A stretch of DNA of 64,000 bases from Kroppenstedtia guangzhouensis (GTDB taxonomy: Bacteria; Bacillota; Bacilli; Thermoactinomycetales; DSM-45169), in the NCBI RefSeq assembly GCF_014637345.1, contig NZ_BMEX01000002.1:186001-250000 (forward strand), written 5' to 3'. The notes under the pieces were generated by a model. That model saw only the letters and a list, made by a program, of their open reading frames with translations. It searched no databases and was not told the origin of the DNA. Below, one piece after another: positions 1 to 10,644 of this stretch (its first letter is position 1; every line of letters begins with the position of its first letter). The position numbers were made by a program, and so were the translations under genes.

Positions 1-957
1 GATCACCGCCACCAGACCCATCCCGGCCATCACCGCCGCCCGAATCACCGGTGCGCCAGCCCCGGTCAACATTGCATAGAAGGGGAGAAACAGGAGACAG
101 ATAAACGCCGTTTTCTCCCTTGTCACTCCGACCCATGTGAGAATCCCATACAAACAACCCACAAACACCCCCACATGAAGACCTGAAATGGCCAGCAGAT
201 GCACCAAGCCGAGAGAGCGAAAATTCTCTTCCGTTTCAAATGGAACCGCCTCCCGGTCTCCAAGAAGCATCCCCTTCATCAACCCCGCATGATCCGAAGG
301 GTAGAGACGGTCCAATCGCTCTTCCAACCGGTCCCGCAACCGGTCCAGTTGCCTCCGGATGGAAAAAGTTTCAGACAAGATTCGGACATCCCGGAGATTC
401 CCTTCTCCCAACAGATGAATTCCCTGTCGGCGGAGATAGCCGCGATAGTCAAATGCCCCCGGATTGCGTGGAGGATCCGGCCGTGTCAACTTTGCGGTGG
501 TCACAATCTCCGTCCCCCGCCCCAAACGGAGAACAGCCTGTTTCTCTCCTGGATTGCGAAGGCGGAATTGAAATTGAATCCTCTCCTCCACATTCAGTTC
601 CCGTTGTCCCAACCGGACACGCTGACTGCGAATCGCCAGCTCAACCCGATCCCCGTCCACTTTCGCCGGAGTGTCCATTCTCCCTTCCACCACCGCTTGA
701 ACTGAGGAGTTTGCAGGAACAGGAATTTGGGAGCGATTGTTCACATCGACTCCCCGAAAGTGAGCCGCTCCCAAAAAGCATCCTGCGAAAAAGAGGGTTA
801 AAACCAACCCCCGCATCCGCCAGTAGTACCCGATCCCCCCGACCAACAGCACCGCTCCGCCCAAGCCTCCCCAAACCAGCCATGTGCCACCCCACCACTG
901 TCCCAGACCAATCCCGAAGGCCCACCCCAAAGCCAACACAAAGAAAGGCCGCTTCAT
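1..957 (-). CDS. comEC: ComEC/Rec2 competence channel, N-terminal part (runs off the window)
   Basis: The complement encodes about 319 residues of the ComEC DNA-uptake channel before the window ends. The protein begins with hydrophobic segments (rich in W, G and L, residues about 3-65), then a soluble OB-like region with the stretch RPDPPRNPGAFDYRGYLRR (about residues 151-169), typical of the family's DUF4131 domain, and then the start of the Competence domain: LMKGMLLGDR, followed by LGLVHLLAISGLHVGVF and further membrane segments. The ATG at 957 has a GGAAAGG site upstream. ComEC carries single-stranded DNA across the membrane and normally follows comEA and comEB; here comEA lies 15.6 kb away on the same strand. 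The 3' end is outside the window. Confidence 0.93.
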   Translation of the reverse strand, partial: MKRPFFVLALGWAFGIGLGQWWGGTWLVWGGLGGAVLLVGGIGYYWRMRGLVLTLFFAGCFLGAAHFRGVDVNNRSQIPVPANSSVQAVVEGRMDTPAKVDGDRVELAIRSQRVRLGQRELNVEERIQFQFRLRNPGEKQAVLRLGRGTEIVTTAKLTRPDPPRNPGAFDYRGYLRRQGIHLLGEGNLRDVRILSETFSIRRQLDRLRDRLEERLDRLYPSDHAGLMKGMLLGDREAVPFETEENFRSLGLVHLLAISGLHVGVFVGCLYGILTWVGVTREKTAFICLLFLPFYAMLTGAGAPVIRAAVMAGMGLVAVI

Positions 958-1045
958 CAAGTCACAACCTTTCCAAAATACAGATGGTGCAATATTTCCA
1001 CAAAAAATGACAATTCCCTTTTTTATGATCACTTTTATACAATGT

Positions 1046-1072
1046 AAAACCCCCGTCCGTGTGACGGGGGTT
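1046..1072 (-). terminator. Intrinsic terminator after the penicillin-binding protein gene
   Basis: A 10-bp perfect stem (AACCCCCGTC / GACGGGGGTT) with a 5-nt loop, followed on the minus strand by TTTTACATTG. It lies between the stop of the PBP gene and comEC, so comEC has its own transcription start. Confidence 0.8.
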
Positions 1073-1083
1073 CAGTTTCTGTT

Positions 1084-3345
1084 TTAATCTGTGGACTGGG
1101 GGTCTCCCTCATTCGGGGGAGGGTTGGGGGTTCCCGGTTGTCCATGCCCATTGTCTCCTTCGTTCCCGGGAGGCCTATCACGTTGCTCTTCCCTCTGGTT
1201 CGAAGGCTGTTGAGGGGCGGAGGGTTGACTTGTCTGTCCCTCCCGCTTCTCTTCTTTCTCTTCTTTTTTCTCCTCTTTCTTGACCCGGTTACATTCGTAA
1301 CATTTGAAGGGATATGCAGGCTGGGCCGGGAAGCCTGCACCGCTGATCAGCTTGGGATCGGTTTTGACTGCCGCCCGGAACAGATTGATCCAGACATATC
1401 TCGCCCGTTTGTCATTGGGAATCCTTTTGGGATAATCATAACCGGTCCAGACTCCCAGAGCCACATCCGGCGTATATCCGACAAACCAAACATCCTTGGT
1501 GGAGTTGGTTGTTCCCGTTTTCCCCGCCAGATGGTATCCCGGAAAGCTCTTGCCAACCAGGGTACCGGTTCCTTTCCGGACCACATCCTTGAGCATGTCT
1601 GTCGTCCAATAGGCCGCCCTGGGGGAGAGGACCTGCACCGGTTCGCTCTTGTGTTCATAAATCACTTTTCCATTGGAATCCTCAATCTTGCTGATCATGT
1701 ACGGTTCGTTGAATTTTCCCTGATTCCCCAGCATGGCATAACCTGCCGTTATCCGTTGCACGTCGAAGCCGTAGGTGAACCCGCCGATAGCGGAAGATTC
1801 ACCGTCATATTCATGAATGGGGAAGTTCATCTTGCGCAGATATTTGAATCCCGTCTGAATGCCGATGGAGCGTAACATTTTGATCGCCGGAATGTTTATT
1901 GACTTTGCCAATGCTTCACGGGCCGTCATGGCACCGTCATACCGATGGGTATAGTTTCGATACGTTTTGCCACCGGCACTCAGTGGTTCGTCAATGATGA
2001 TCGAGTCGGGAGAGATGACTCCCCGGTCCAGGGCCGGACCGAAGTCCAAAAGCGGTTTGATGGATGATCCCGGTTGTCGTTGCATGTCCAGAGCGTGGTT
2101 TTTCTGATTCTTGTTATAATCCCGGCCCCCGACAAAAGCCAGGGTACCCCCGGTTTTGACATCGAGCAGAACCGCACCCACCTCCTCTTTGCTGTCGGCA
2201 AAGGGAGTGTTACGGGACGCCTCGTTCATCGCATTGTACAGCTTCTCATCCAGGGTGGTGGTGATCTTATAGCCGCCGGTCAACACTTTCTGTTGGTATT
2301 TATCCAGTGTGTCCCGGTATTTTCCCTGTTTGCTCAGCTTCTTGGCGTCTTTCCCGTCCACCTTCATCAAAACCTTGGCCGCTTCTTCCTCCACTGCCAT
2401 AGTGATAAAAGGATACTTGCGGAAGGCGATCGCGGTATCATCCTTGGTTTTGATCGCACCCTTCACATCGTAAGCGGCCGCTTTCCGGTATTCCGCTTCG
2501 GAAATCTTTCCATTCTCCACCATATTTCGAAGAACCTGCTTCATCCGCCTTTTGCCGTTTTCCAGATTCTTCTCGCCGCGGAATGGGTTGTAGGCGTTGG
2601 GGCGCTGCACCATGCCCGCAATATAGGCGGCCTGCGGCAGATTGAGATCCTTCGCATCCACATCGAAAATCCCCTTGGCCGCCGCCTGGACTCCCAACAT
2701 ATTGCGGCCGCTGACGTTCTTTCCGAAGTAAACGCTGTTGAGATAGGCATTCAGGATATCTTCTTTGCTGAACAGCCGCTCCATCCGCATCGCCAGAAAG
2801 ATTTCCTTGGCTTTGCGGTCCATGTTGCGCTGTCTGTAGTCGAGAAAAAGATTTTTGACCAGCTGCTGGGTGATCGTACTTCCCCCGGTCTGTATTTCCG
2901 CTCCGGAAACCATCTGGTACCCCGCCCGCATCAGGGACTTGGGAACAATCCCGTTGTGAGTGTAAAACTCCCGGTCTTCGGTGGAAAGCAAAGCGTCGAT
3001 CAGGAGGGGACTGACCTCCTTCGTCGTCACCACTTTCCGGTCTTCCCCTCCACTCAATTTCCCGATGGGGGTTCCATCACGGAAATAAGCGTGACTGGTC
3101 TGAGTCCAACTCGTGATCTTCACCTTAATTTCTTCTTTGTCCCTGACTGGTTCATCTTTGACCAAGGACGCCACATAACCCGCGGCAGCCCCCACTGTGG
3201 CCACACTTCCCACTGCAATTAATGTAATAAGTACCAAAGATGTGAAAAGGATTCCTTTCCACACTTTTCGCATCCGTCCTGCGGGTTTGCCCGCCGATGA
3301 CTCTTCCCGTCCTCTGTCCGAACGGGATTTATCTTGCCTCGCCAC
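1084..3345 (-). CDS. Class A penicillin-binding protein (bifunctional transglycosylase/transpeptidase)
   Basis: A 753-aa peptidoglycan synthase. A basic cytoplasmic tail (1-29) precedes one membrane anchor (about 30-60). The GT51 glycosyltransferase domain has the catalytic motif EDREFYTHNG (about 123-132) and GGSTITQQL (about 154-162). The transpeptidase domain has SSIK with the nucleophile Ser near 427, an SIN triad (AKSINIP) and KTGTT near 610. The C-terminus ends in about 80 residues of low complexity: a Lys/Glu run after a CxxC-like CYEC, then Pro, Gly, Asn and Gln. It acts outside the membrane in cell-wall synthesis. It is monocistronic, with its own terminator. Which Bacillus PBP1 or PBP2 type it matches cannot be decided from the motifs. 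Confidence 0.95.
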   Translation of the reverse strand: MARQDKSRSDRGREESSAGKPAGRMRKVWKGILFTSLVLITLIAVGSVATVGAAAGYVASLVKDEPVRDKEEIKVKITSWTQTSHAYFRDGTPIGKLSGGEDRKVVTTKEVSPLLIDALLSTEDREFYTHNGIVPKSLMRAGYQMVSGAEIQTGGSTITQQLVKNLFLDYRQRNMDRKAKEIFLAMRMERLFSKEDILNAYLNSVYFGKNVSGRNMLGVQAAAKGIFDVDAKDLNLPQAAYIAGMVQRPNAYNPFRGEKNLENGKRRMKQVLRNMVENGKISEAEYRKAAAYDVKGAIKTKDDTAIAFRKYPFITMAVEEEAAKVLMKVDGKDAKKLSKQGKYRDTLDKYQQKVLTGGYKITTTLDEKLYNAMNEASRNTPFADSKEEVGAVLLDVKTGGTLAFVGGRDYNKNQKNHALDMQRQPGSSIKPLLDFGPALDRGVISPDSIIIDEPLSAGGKTYRNYTHRYDGAMTAREALAKSINIPAIKMLRSIGIQTGFKYLRKMNFPIHEYDGESSAIGGFTYGFDVQRITAGYAMLGNQGKFNEPYMISKIEDSNGKVIYEHKSEPVQVLSPRAAYWTTDMLKDVVRKGTGTLVGKSFPGYHLAGKTGTTNSTKDVWFVGYTPDVALGVWTGYDYPKRIPNDKRARYVWINLFRAAVKTDPKLISGAGFPAQPAYPFKCYECNRVKKEEKKEEKEEKREGQTSQPSAPQQPSNQREEQRDRPPGNEGDNGHGQPGTPNPPPNEGDPQSTD

Positions 3346-4430
3346 CGCTCAACCCTCCTTCAGCTCTGAGAAATATTGTATCATATGTAGGAAATTCCGG
3401 AGAGATGGCAGTTGTAAAAATGTGAACCCAAAATGAACCATGCCCCCCCAGCCCCCCCCAACTTCCACACCCGACCTGCCCACTGGACTCCGTCCTCTGT
3501 TATCCTATCACATGAAGAGACAGGATAGAATCCGGCTTCAGTAGTATAATGGCGGCGGGACGATGCAGCAATCAAAAATCTTTTTTATCTTGTGGAAAAC
3601 GTTTTTTCCCGTCAAAAGAATCTCGGGAGTTGCAAGAACGCAACCAACCGAAAGAGGGGGGATATTCATGGAAAGAGAAACCGATTTAACCCATCGATCC
3701 CGAGAAGCTGGAGTATTACGAAGGAAGGATAAATTGTTCGCTGATGTACAGACACAAGGTATTGAAACAGGTGAACCTGTTACTGGCCATATTTTTTACT
3801 ATCCCACCGGTTCAGACGAGAGGAAAAGAGGTGGAATTTTGAATTCCACGAACCCTGAACCCCAGAATCCCCCGGATGAATCTGGATATTTATAACCAAA
3901 ATGTGGAGGATAGATCCATACCGCAGCTATGTCTGGGGCTTGGCTTTTCAGCGTTCACCGTTTCGCGGGATTACGGGAGCATGAAGGCCGGCTTTCCTTT
4001 GCCGGAGTTTCCGGGACAGTGGATAAGCTGCCGTTTCTCCATTCAAAGTTCGACGCTGTCGGATACGGCAGACTGAAGAAGGGAAAACCCGATCCGTCCA
4101 TCCGGAAGGCCGCACGTTCGTTGTCGGTATCTGCTTTTGCAAACTCACTCCGGAAGCCGACTGGATCCTTGCTGATCCTTCCAGGATCACCCTGGAAGAA
4201 TTGAGGCGACGCTTCCAGTCGTGGCACCTGCGAGAAAACCGATTGCGGCAGAGGTGAATCCGGTGGTAGCATGAAATAGGGATATGTACCCCTGAAGAGG
4301 CTTTCCGTCACGCACCCCACCCTGGGTGGTTCGAATCCCCTCTCAACGGGATTCCAGTCCGGCGGGATTCTCCGAGATCATTTTGGCTGAGTGCCTAGAT
4401 CACCATTTGAACGAGAGGAGGCCATGCGCC
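3346..4430. other. 1.1-kb stretch without a recognisable gene
   Basis: The best coding candidate is a 75-codon ORF on the plus strand, ATG at 3668 to the stop ending at 3895, with a good ribosome site (AGAGGGGGGATATTC before the ATG) but a composition rich in Arg, Thr and Pro and no family I recognise. Further right (4000-4260) open frames in two registers overlap without a convincing start; one ends in a charged helix-like stretch EELRRRFQSW. This may be a decayed gene. Around 4300 there is a GGTTCGAATCCCC string resembling a tRNA T-arm, but no cloverleaf can be built. Confidence 0.4.
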
Positions 4431-5252
4431 TTGTTGCGCCGTCTGGTCGAGATTGTCACAATCATTGTGATGTCCGCCTTGATCGGTTTCGCCTTCAATA
4501 TGTTTCTGTTGCCCCAGGAAATCCTGAGCGGGGGGGTGTCCGGGATTGCCATGATCCTGGGTTTGCGTACCCCTTTCAACACCGGAGTCATCATCTTCCT
4601 GCTGAACATCCCGATCCTCCTCTTGGGCTATTTCCGATTGGGAAAGAGGTTTATCGCCTACAGTTTGTTGTCGGTGGGTGTCACTTCCATCAGCATGCAA
4701 TGGATCCCGGTGAGCGGGATCTCTGACGATGCCATTCTCTCTTCCGTTTTCGGAGGCGTGATCGTGGGTGCAGCCACCGGTCTGATCTTTCGTTCCGGCG
4801 CTTCCACAGGCGGATTCGACATCATCGGGATGGTGGTGAACCAGAAAAAAGAGTTCCCTCTCGGGGAGCTGATCTTCGGCATGAATGCCGTCGTTGTCTT
4901 TGTTTCAGGCTTTATTTTCGATTGGGATCGGGCTCTGTACACCATGATCTCCATCTTTGCCTCCGGCAAACTGATTGACTCGGTGCACACCCGTCATGTG
5001 AAACTGACTCTGATGATCATCAGCAACAAAGGAGAGGCCATCAAGAAAAAACTGTTGGCCAACTTTGTCCGGGGGATCACCGTGATCGATGCGGAAGGGG
5101 CGTACACAGCGGAGAAACGCAAAGTTCTTTTCACTGTGATTACCCGCTATGAACTGGAAGATGTAAAGCGGGTCATCCGGAAAGCTGACCCCCAGGCCTT
5201 TGTCAACATCACCCAGACTGTGGATGTAATGGGCTATTTCCGCCGGAATTGA
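4431..5252 (+). CDS. YitT family membrane protein (DUF161/DUF2179)
   Basis: About 273 aa from a TTG start at 4431. A longer in-frame ATG at 4326 exists, but AGAGGAGG at 4414-4421 sits 9 nt before the TTG, and the shorter protein matches the usual 280-aa length. Five or so hydrophobic segments cover residues 5-180, including the family stretches LPQEILSGGVSGIAMI and FRSGASTGGFDII. The C-terminal soluble DUF2179 domain begins near LTLMIISNKGEAIKK and ends DVMGYFRRN. Members are integral membrane proteins of unknown substrate and several paralogues are usual per Bacillus genome. The gene stands alone, with a strong hairpin after it. Confidence 0.9.
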   Translation: MLRRLVEIVTIIVMSALIGFAFNMFLLPQEILSGGVSGIAMILGLRTPFNTGVIIFLLNIPILLLGYFRLGKRFIAYSLLSVGVTSISMQWIPVSGISDDAILSSVFGGVIVGAATGLIFRSGASTGGFDIIGMVVNQKKEFPLGELIFGMNAVVVFVSGFIFDWDRALYTMISIFASGKLIDSVHTRHVKLTLMIISNKGEAIKKKLLANFVRGITVIDAEGAYTAEKRKVLFTVITRYELEDVKRVIRKADPQAFVNITQTVDVMGYFRRN

Positions 5253-5262
5253 TCCCCTCACA

Positions 5263-5299
5263 AACACCGCCCGCTGAATCGGATTCAGCGGGCGGTGTT
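5263..5299. terminator. Perfect 17-bp inverted repeat after yitT-type gene
   Basis: AACACCGCCCGCTGAAT is repeated inverted after a 3-nt centre. The position between two convergent genes suggests a shared terminator. There is no clear T-run on either side, so function is inferred from position and stability only. Confidence 0.6.
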
Positions 5300-5361
5300 A
5301 AGCCGCGGGAGGGGGGATAACCGCTTCCCCCGGTCCATCGCAAAATGGAGTTGCCCACACC

Positions 5362-5625
5362 TTAAACCACTTGAGGTTGTCGGGAAACTTCCCCTTTCTT
5401 CCAGGTGGGCAGGCTGACCGGGACCACTTCATCGGCATAGATCAGACCCATCCCATCCGTCACATACACCTGTCGGTTGTTATACCGATAACTCTCCAGA
5501 ATCTTCAGCTGGTTCACCTTGCCGAAGGCCCCGATCAGAGAGAGCTCATCACCGGGTTGGAGCTGGTCCAGAACCTCTCCGGATTTGGTTCCGCCAAAAA
5601 CGTATCTTGCTCTGTATTTTGCCAT
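5362..5625 (-). CDS. Small hypothetical protein (87 aa)
   Basis: The sequence begins MAKYRARYVFGG and is rich in beta-forming residues, with alternation such as RYNNRQVYVTDGMGLIYADEV, suggesting a small SH3-like or barrel fold. No Cys, no membrane segment and no signal peptide. AGGAGG lies 12 nt before the ATG. It is convergent with the yitT-type gene. I do not recognise a family. Confidence 0.65.
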   Translation of the reverse strand: MAKYRARYVFGGTKSGEVLDQLQPGDELSLIGAFGKVNQLKILESYRYNNRQVYVTDGMGLIYADEVVPVSLPTWKKGEVSRQPQVV

Positions 5626-5824
5626 ACTGGATGAAAACCTCCTGTTTGAAATAAATATTTCGAAAATTGACCCCGAAGTTGAGGTGTCATTTTCATGTGC
5701 ATTTATTTTAATATAATTTTTTCTCTTTGCACTGCCTACTGTTTGAATATTTCTTGAACAATCCCGGAGTCAAAAACGGAAGCCAAGGTTTTTCGCACCC
5801 ACAGCTTCCGTTTCTCTCCCGGTT

Positions 5825-6382
5825 TCAAATCCGTGGCAGGGTGATACCGCGCTGGTTTTGGTATTTTCCCTTTTTCGCCTTGTAGGAGACTTCACAGGTT
5901 TCATCACTTTCGAAGAACAGCACCTGGCACAACCCCTCATTGGCGTAAATCTTGGCCGGCAGCGGGGTGGTGTTGGAGATCTCCAGGGTCACATGCCCTT
6001 CCCACCCCGGTTCAAAAGGAGTCACATTGGTAATGATCCCGCAGCGGGCATAAGTGGATTTGCCCACACAAACCGCGAGCACATTTTCCGGAATGCGGAA
6101 ATACTCGACAGAGGTGGCCAAAGCGAAGGAGTTGGGCGGGATAATACAAACATCCCCTTTGTAGTCAAGAAAGGAGTCGGCACTGATCGCCTTCGGATCG
6201 ATCACCGGCATCAGGGCATTGTGGAATATCTTGAACTCGTCTCCCACGCGAAGGTCATAGCCGTAACTGGACAAACCGAAGCTGATCGCTTCCCCTTTGC
6301 CCACATTGCTGTCAACGAAGGGGTCGATCATTCCCTGTTCGGTTGCCATTCTTCGTATCCATTTATCGGATTTGATCGTCAT
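5825..6382 (-). CDS. dcd: dCTP deaminase
   Basis: About 185 aa from the ATG at 6382, which has GGAAAGGGAG upstream; an in-frame ATG at 6418 gives 12 extra residues with no family match. It converts dCTP to dUTP and ammonia, feeding dTMP synthesis. The family signature is present: GKSTYARCG (about 117-125), then the catalytic loop [15 protein letters not shown], in which the Glu of LEISN is the general base, and the trimer-closing C-terminal segment [12 protein letters not shown]. No dUTPase fusion is visible. The gene is alone, downstream of the met operon terminator. Confidence 0.93.
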   Translation of the reverse strand: MTIKSDKWIRRMATEQGMIDPFVDSNVGKGEAISFGLSSYGYDLRVGDEFKIFHNALMPVIDPKAISADSFLDYKGDVCIIPPNSFALATSVEYFRIPENVLAVCVGKSTYARCGIITNVTPFEPGWEGHVTLEISNTTPLPAKIYANEGLCQVLFFESDETCEVSYKAKKGKYQNQRGITLPRI

Positions 6383-6445
6383 GAGTATGGATGCTCCCTT
6401 TCCTTTTCTGATTCCCATCTATTTTACATGATTCCGAAACAGACA

Positions 6446-6478
6446 AAAACCGCCCGAATCCGATTTGGATGGGCGGTT
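6446..6478 (-). terminator. Terminator of the metY-metI-metC operon
   Basis: On the minus strand AACCGCCC pairs with GGGCGGTT, with inner ATCC/GGAT pairing, followed by TTTTTGTCTG. It lies 34 nt past the metC stop. Confidence 0.8.
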
Positions 6479-6512
6479 ATTTCAGGAAGATCCCGGAGAA
6501 AGAAATAAGCGG

Positions 6513-7694
6513 TCACAAGACTGAGGCCCGCCCTTCCATACCGGCGGAGACAATCCGTCGTCCCCGGATGGCCCCCTCCAGATCCTCCAGAAGGTCCCCG
6601 GGATCTTCCAGACCCACAGACAGGCGGAGAAGACCGTCGGTGACTCCCCGGTTCAACCGTTCTTCCCGAGGCATAGCAGCATGGGACATCCGAGCCGGCC
6701 AGGAAAGAATACTTTCCACCGCTCCCAAACTGACAGCAACCAAGGGCAACTGAACACGGGAGAGGACCTTTCGGGACATTTCTTCACTCCCCAGGTCGAA
6801 TGAAAGGACCGCTCCGTGACCATCGGCCTGAGCCGCCTGCAACCGATGTCCAGGGTGGTCTTCCAACCCGGTGTAATAAACCTGGCGAACCTCCGGAATC
6901 CGTCCCAGCTCCCGGGCGATCCGGTCCGCGGCAGCTTCCGCCGCCGCCATCCGCGCATTTAAGGTTTTCAGCCCCCGCAGGGTGAGCCAGGAATCCTGCA
7001 CTCCCAGGATCGAGCCGAGGGTGTTTTGCAAAAATGCGATCTCTTCGGCCAACTCTTTCTCTCTCACCACCACCGCTCCCGACACCACATCACTGTGACC
7101 GGAGATAAACTTTGTGGCACTGTGAATAACCAAATCCGCTCCCCATTCGAGAGGACGCTGAAGACAAGGAGTTAGAAAGGTGTTGTCCACCAGGGTGAGC
7201 AACCCGTGATCCTTGGCCAGCCTGGACACCCCCCTGAGATCGGTCACTTTGAGCGTGGGATTGGAAGGGGTTTCTATATAGATCCCCCGGGTATCGGGCC
7301 CGATCGACGCCTCCACCCGATCCAGATCGGTAGTATCCACAAAATCCGCCCGAATTCCCAGTCGGGGAAGCACTTTGGTCAGCAGACGGTAGGTTCCTCC
7401 ATACAAGTCCTCAGAGACAATCAAGCGATCCCCTTCGGAAAACAGGAGAAGAACCGTAGAAATGGCAGCCATCCCCGAGGCGAAGGCGAACCCCCGGCAC
7501 CCTCCCTCCAGTTCCGCCAAAGTTTGTTCCAACGCATGACGGGTGGGGTTGCCGGAGCGTCCGTAATCGTAAGAACCTGGATGATCCAGGTCCGATTGAT
7601 GAAAAGTGGATGTTTGATAAAGAGGAATGCTGGCCGCCCCGGTCTCGGGGTCGATTTCATTTCCGTTATGCAGAAGCCGGGTTGCAAATTTCAT
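6513..7694 (-). CDS. metC: Cystathionine beta-lyase (MetC type)
   Basis: A 393-aa Cys/Met-metabolism PLP enzyme. It starts KFATRLLHNGNEIDPETGA, close to Bacillus MetC (YjcJ). The PLP site reads HSATKFISGHSDVVSG with the Schiff-base Lys, preceded by LVDNTF, and YDYGRSGNPTR binds cofactor phosphate. MetC cleaves cystathionine to homocysteine, pyruvate and ammonia. GGAGGAGAG precedes the ATG at 7694. It is the last gene of the SAM-riboswitch operon, 22 nt after metI. Beta-lyase rather than gamma-synthase is assigned from the N-terminus and from its place after metI, as in Bacillus yjcI-yjcJ; the family overlaps in activity. Confidence 0.85.
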   Translation of the reverse strand: MKFATRLLHNGNEIDPETGAASIPLYQTSTFHQSDLDHPGSYDYGRSGNPTRHALEQTLAELEGGCRGFAFASGMAAISTVLLLFSEGDRLIVSEDLYGGTYRLLTKVLPRLGIRADFVDTTDLDRVEASIGPDTRGIYIETPSNPTLKVTDLRGVSRLAKDHGLLTLVDNTFLTPCLQRPLEWGADLVIHSATKFISGHSDVVSGAVVVREKELAEEIAFLQNTLGSILGVQDSWLTLRGLKTLNARMAAAEAAADRIARELGRIPEVRQVYYTGLEDHPGHRLQAAQADGHGAVLSFDLGSEEMSRKVLSRVQLPLVAVSLGAVESILSWPARMSHAAMPREERLNRGVTDGLLRLSVGLEDPGDLLEDLEGAIRGRRIVSAGMEGRASVL

Positions 7695-7716
7695 CCCACT
7701 CTCCTCCTTTCGCCCC

Positions 7717-8865
7717 TCATACGACCACCCGGGCGTGATTCAAAGCGCGGGACAGATCTCCGACGAGATCTTCCAAATGTTCGATTCCGACAGACATCCT
7801 CAACAACCGGTCGCAAACTCCTGTCCGTCTCCGAATCTCCTCCGGCAGGTCAGCATGGGTCTGGGTGGCCGGATGAGTAATCAGGCTTTCCACTCCGCCG
7901 AGACTTTCCGCGTAGGAGACCAACCCTAGATTGGACAAGAATGGAGACACCATTTCCTTCTGTTGTACGCGGAAGGAGAGCATCCCGCCATATCCCGTAG
8001 CCTGCCCTTCCTGCACCTTGCGCTCTCCGGGGCAAAAAGCCGGGTAATACACTTGATCCACAGCAGGATGGGTGGACAGGTACTGGGCAATGGCCATCGC
8101 ATTTTCCTGATGCTTTTCCATCCGGAGGGCCAAGGTTTTCATCCCCCGCATCAACAGCCATGCTTCCTGAGGCCCGAGTACTGCCCCCAGCGTATTTACC
8201 AGCTCACCCACACGCTCTGACAACGCAGGGGTCGCGGTGATAATCAGTCCCGCCAACACATCGTTATGACCACCGAGATACTTGGTGGCACTGTGGACCA
8301 CCACATCCGCCCCTTTCAACAAAGGCTGCTGACAATAAGGGGTCATAAAGGTGTTATCCACGATGGAAAGCCACCCCTTGTCCCGGGCCATTCGGCAGAG
8401 AGCGGTCAGATCCGTCACCCGCATCAGGGGATTGGTCGGTGTCTCGATAAAAATCCCCCGGGTCTGTGGAGTCGCCGCCGCTTCCACCGCCCGCAAATCC
8501 CGCAGATCCACATAGCTGAAGGAGAGACCGAGGTGCACCAACACCCGCTCAAACAGGCGATAGGTCCCCCCGTACAAATCGAGGGAGACAATCAGGTGAT
8601 CTCCTTGGGAAAATAACCCCATCACCGTCTGAACCGCCGCCATTCCCGAACTGCAGGCAAATCCGGCATCGCCCCCTTCCAATTCGGCGATCGCCTCTTC
8701 CAGCACCGACCGGGTGGGATTGGCGGTCCGGGTATAATCAAATCCAGTGCTTCGGCCAGGGCCGGGATGTCGATAAGCGGTGGAGTGGTATACGGGAAAA
8801 CTGATCGCTCCCGTCTCCCGCTCCCGATGATTCCCCATCTGGGCGAGAATCGTCTCCTTGTGCAT
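7717..8865 (-). CDS. metI: Cystathionine gamma-synthase / O-acetylhomoserine thiolyase (MetI type)
   Basis: About 382 aa from the ATG at 8865 (GGAGGAGGAAGG just upstream; an upstream in-frame start adds 16 unmatched residues). It joins O-acylhomoserine to cysteine (cystathionine) or sulfide (homocysteine). The start HKETILAQMGN and the motifs HSTAYRH, GFDYTRTANPTR and HSATKYLGGHNDVLAG follow Bacillus MetI (YjcI) closely; the Lys of SATK holds PLP. It is the middle gene of the riboswitch operon, immediately after metY (spacing 48 nt) and before metC. Confidence 0.87.
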   Translation of the reverse strand: MHKETILAQMGNHRERETGAISFPVYHSTAYRHPGPGRSTGFDYTRTANPTRSVLEEAIAELEGGDAGFACSSGMAAVQTVMGLFSQGDHLIVSLDLYGGTYRLFERVLVHLGLSFSYVDLRDLRAVEAAATPQTRGIFIETPTNPLMRVTDLTALCRMARDKGWLSIVDNTFMTPYCQQPLLKGADVVVHSATKYLGGHNDVLAGLIITATPALSERVGELVNTLGAVLGPQEAWLLMRGMKTLALRMEKHQENAMAIAQYLSTHPAVDQVYYPAFCPGERKVQEGQATGYGGMLSFRVQQKEMVSPFLSNLGLVSYAESLGGVESLITHPATQTHADLPEEIRRRTGVCDRLLRMSVGIEHLEDLVGDLSRALNHARVVV

Positions 8866-8913
8866 CCTTCCTCCTCCCTTGCCACTGCCATTGCAGATGG
8901 AAAAGAAACACAC

Positions 8914-10417
<1,504 letters not shown>

Positions 10418-10458
10418 CAATGTTTATGGAGTTATTCCAGTCTGAAAACTTGTATTTT

Positions 10459-10487
10459 ATTATACTGGGGGTTTTCAGCTTCGTCAA
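10459..10487 (-). promoter_or_regulatory. SigA-type promoter of the metY operon
   Basis: On the minus strand TTGACG (10482-10487) and TATAAT (10459-10464) are spaced by 17 nt, placing the start about 40 nt before the SAM aptamer. Confidence 0.85.
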
Positions 10488-10644
10488 CAGCCAATTTGAC
10501 GAATGCATGATTAACAATGCCAGCCAATGTTTATCCGTTTTGCCGGGAAACCTTCTTATATCGGGGTCTTGATGGTACACTTGGAAATGGAACCCCGTTG
10601 TCCGGCGAGGCGACGGGAAGAGCGCAAGAAAAAGGAGGATACCG

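Noticed and set aside
240-1010. 256-codon plus-strand ORF
   Set aside because: It is the antisense shadow of comEC: Pro/Ser-rich, no ribosome site, and the opposite strand encodes a clear ComEC sequence.
4290-4340. tRNA-like GGTTCGAATCCCC string
   Set aside because: No acceptor, D or anticodon arm can be folded around it; the T-stem itself has mismatches.
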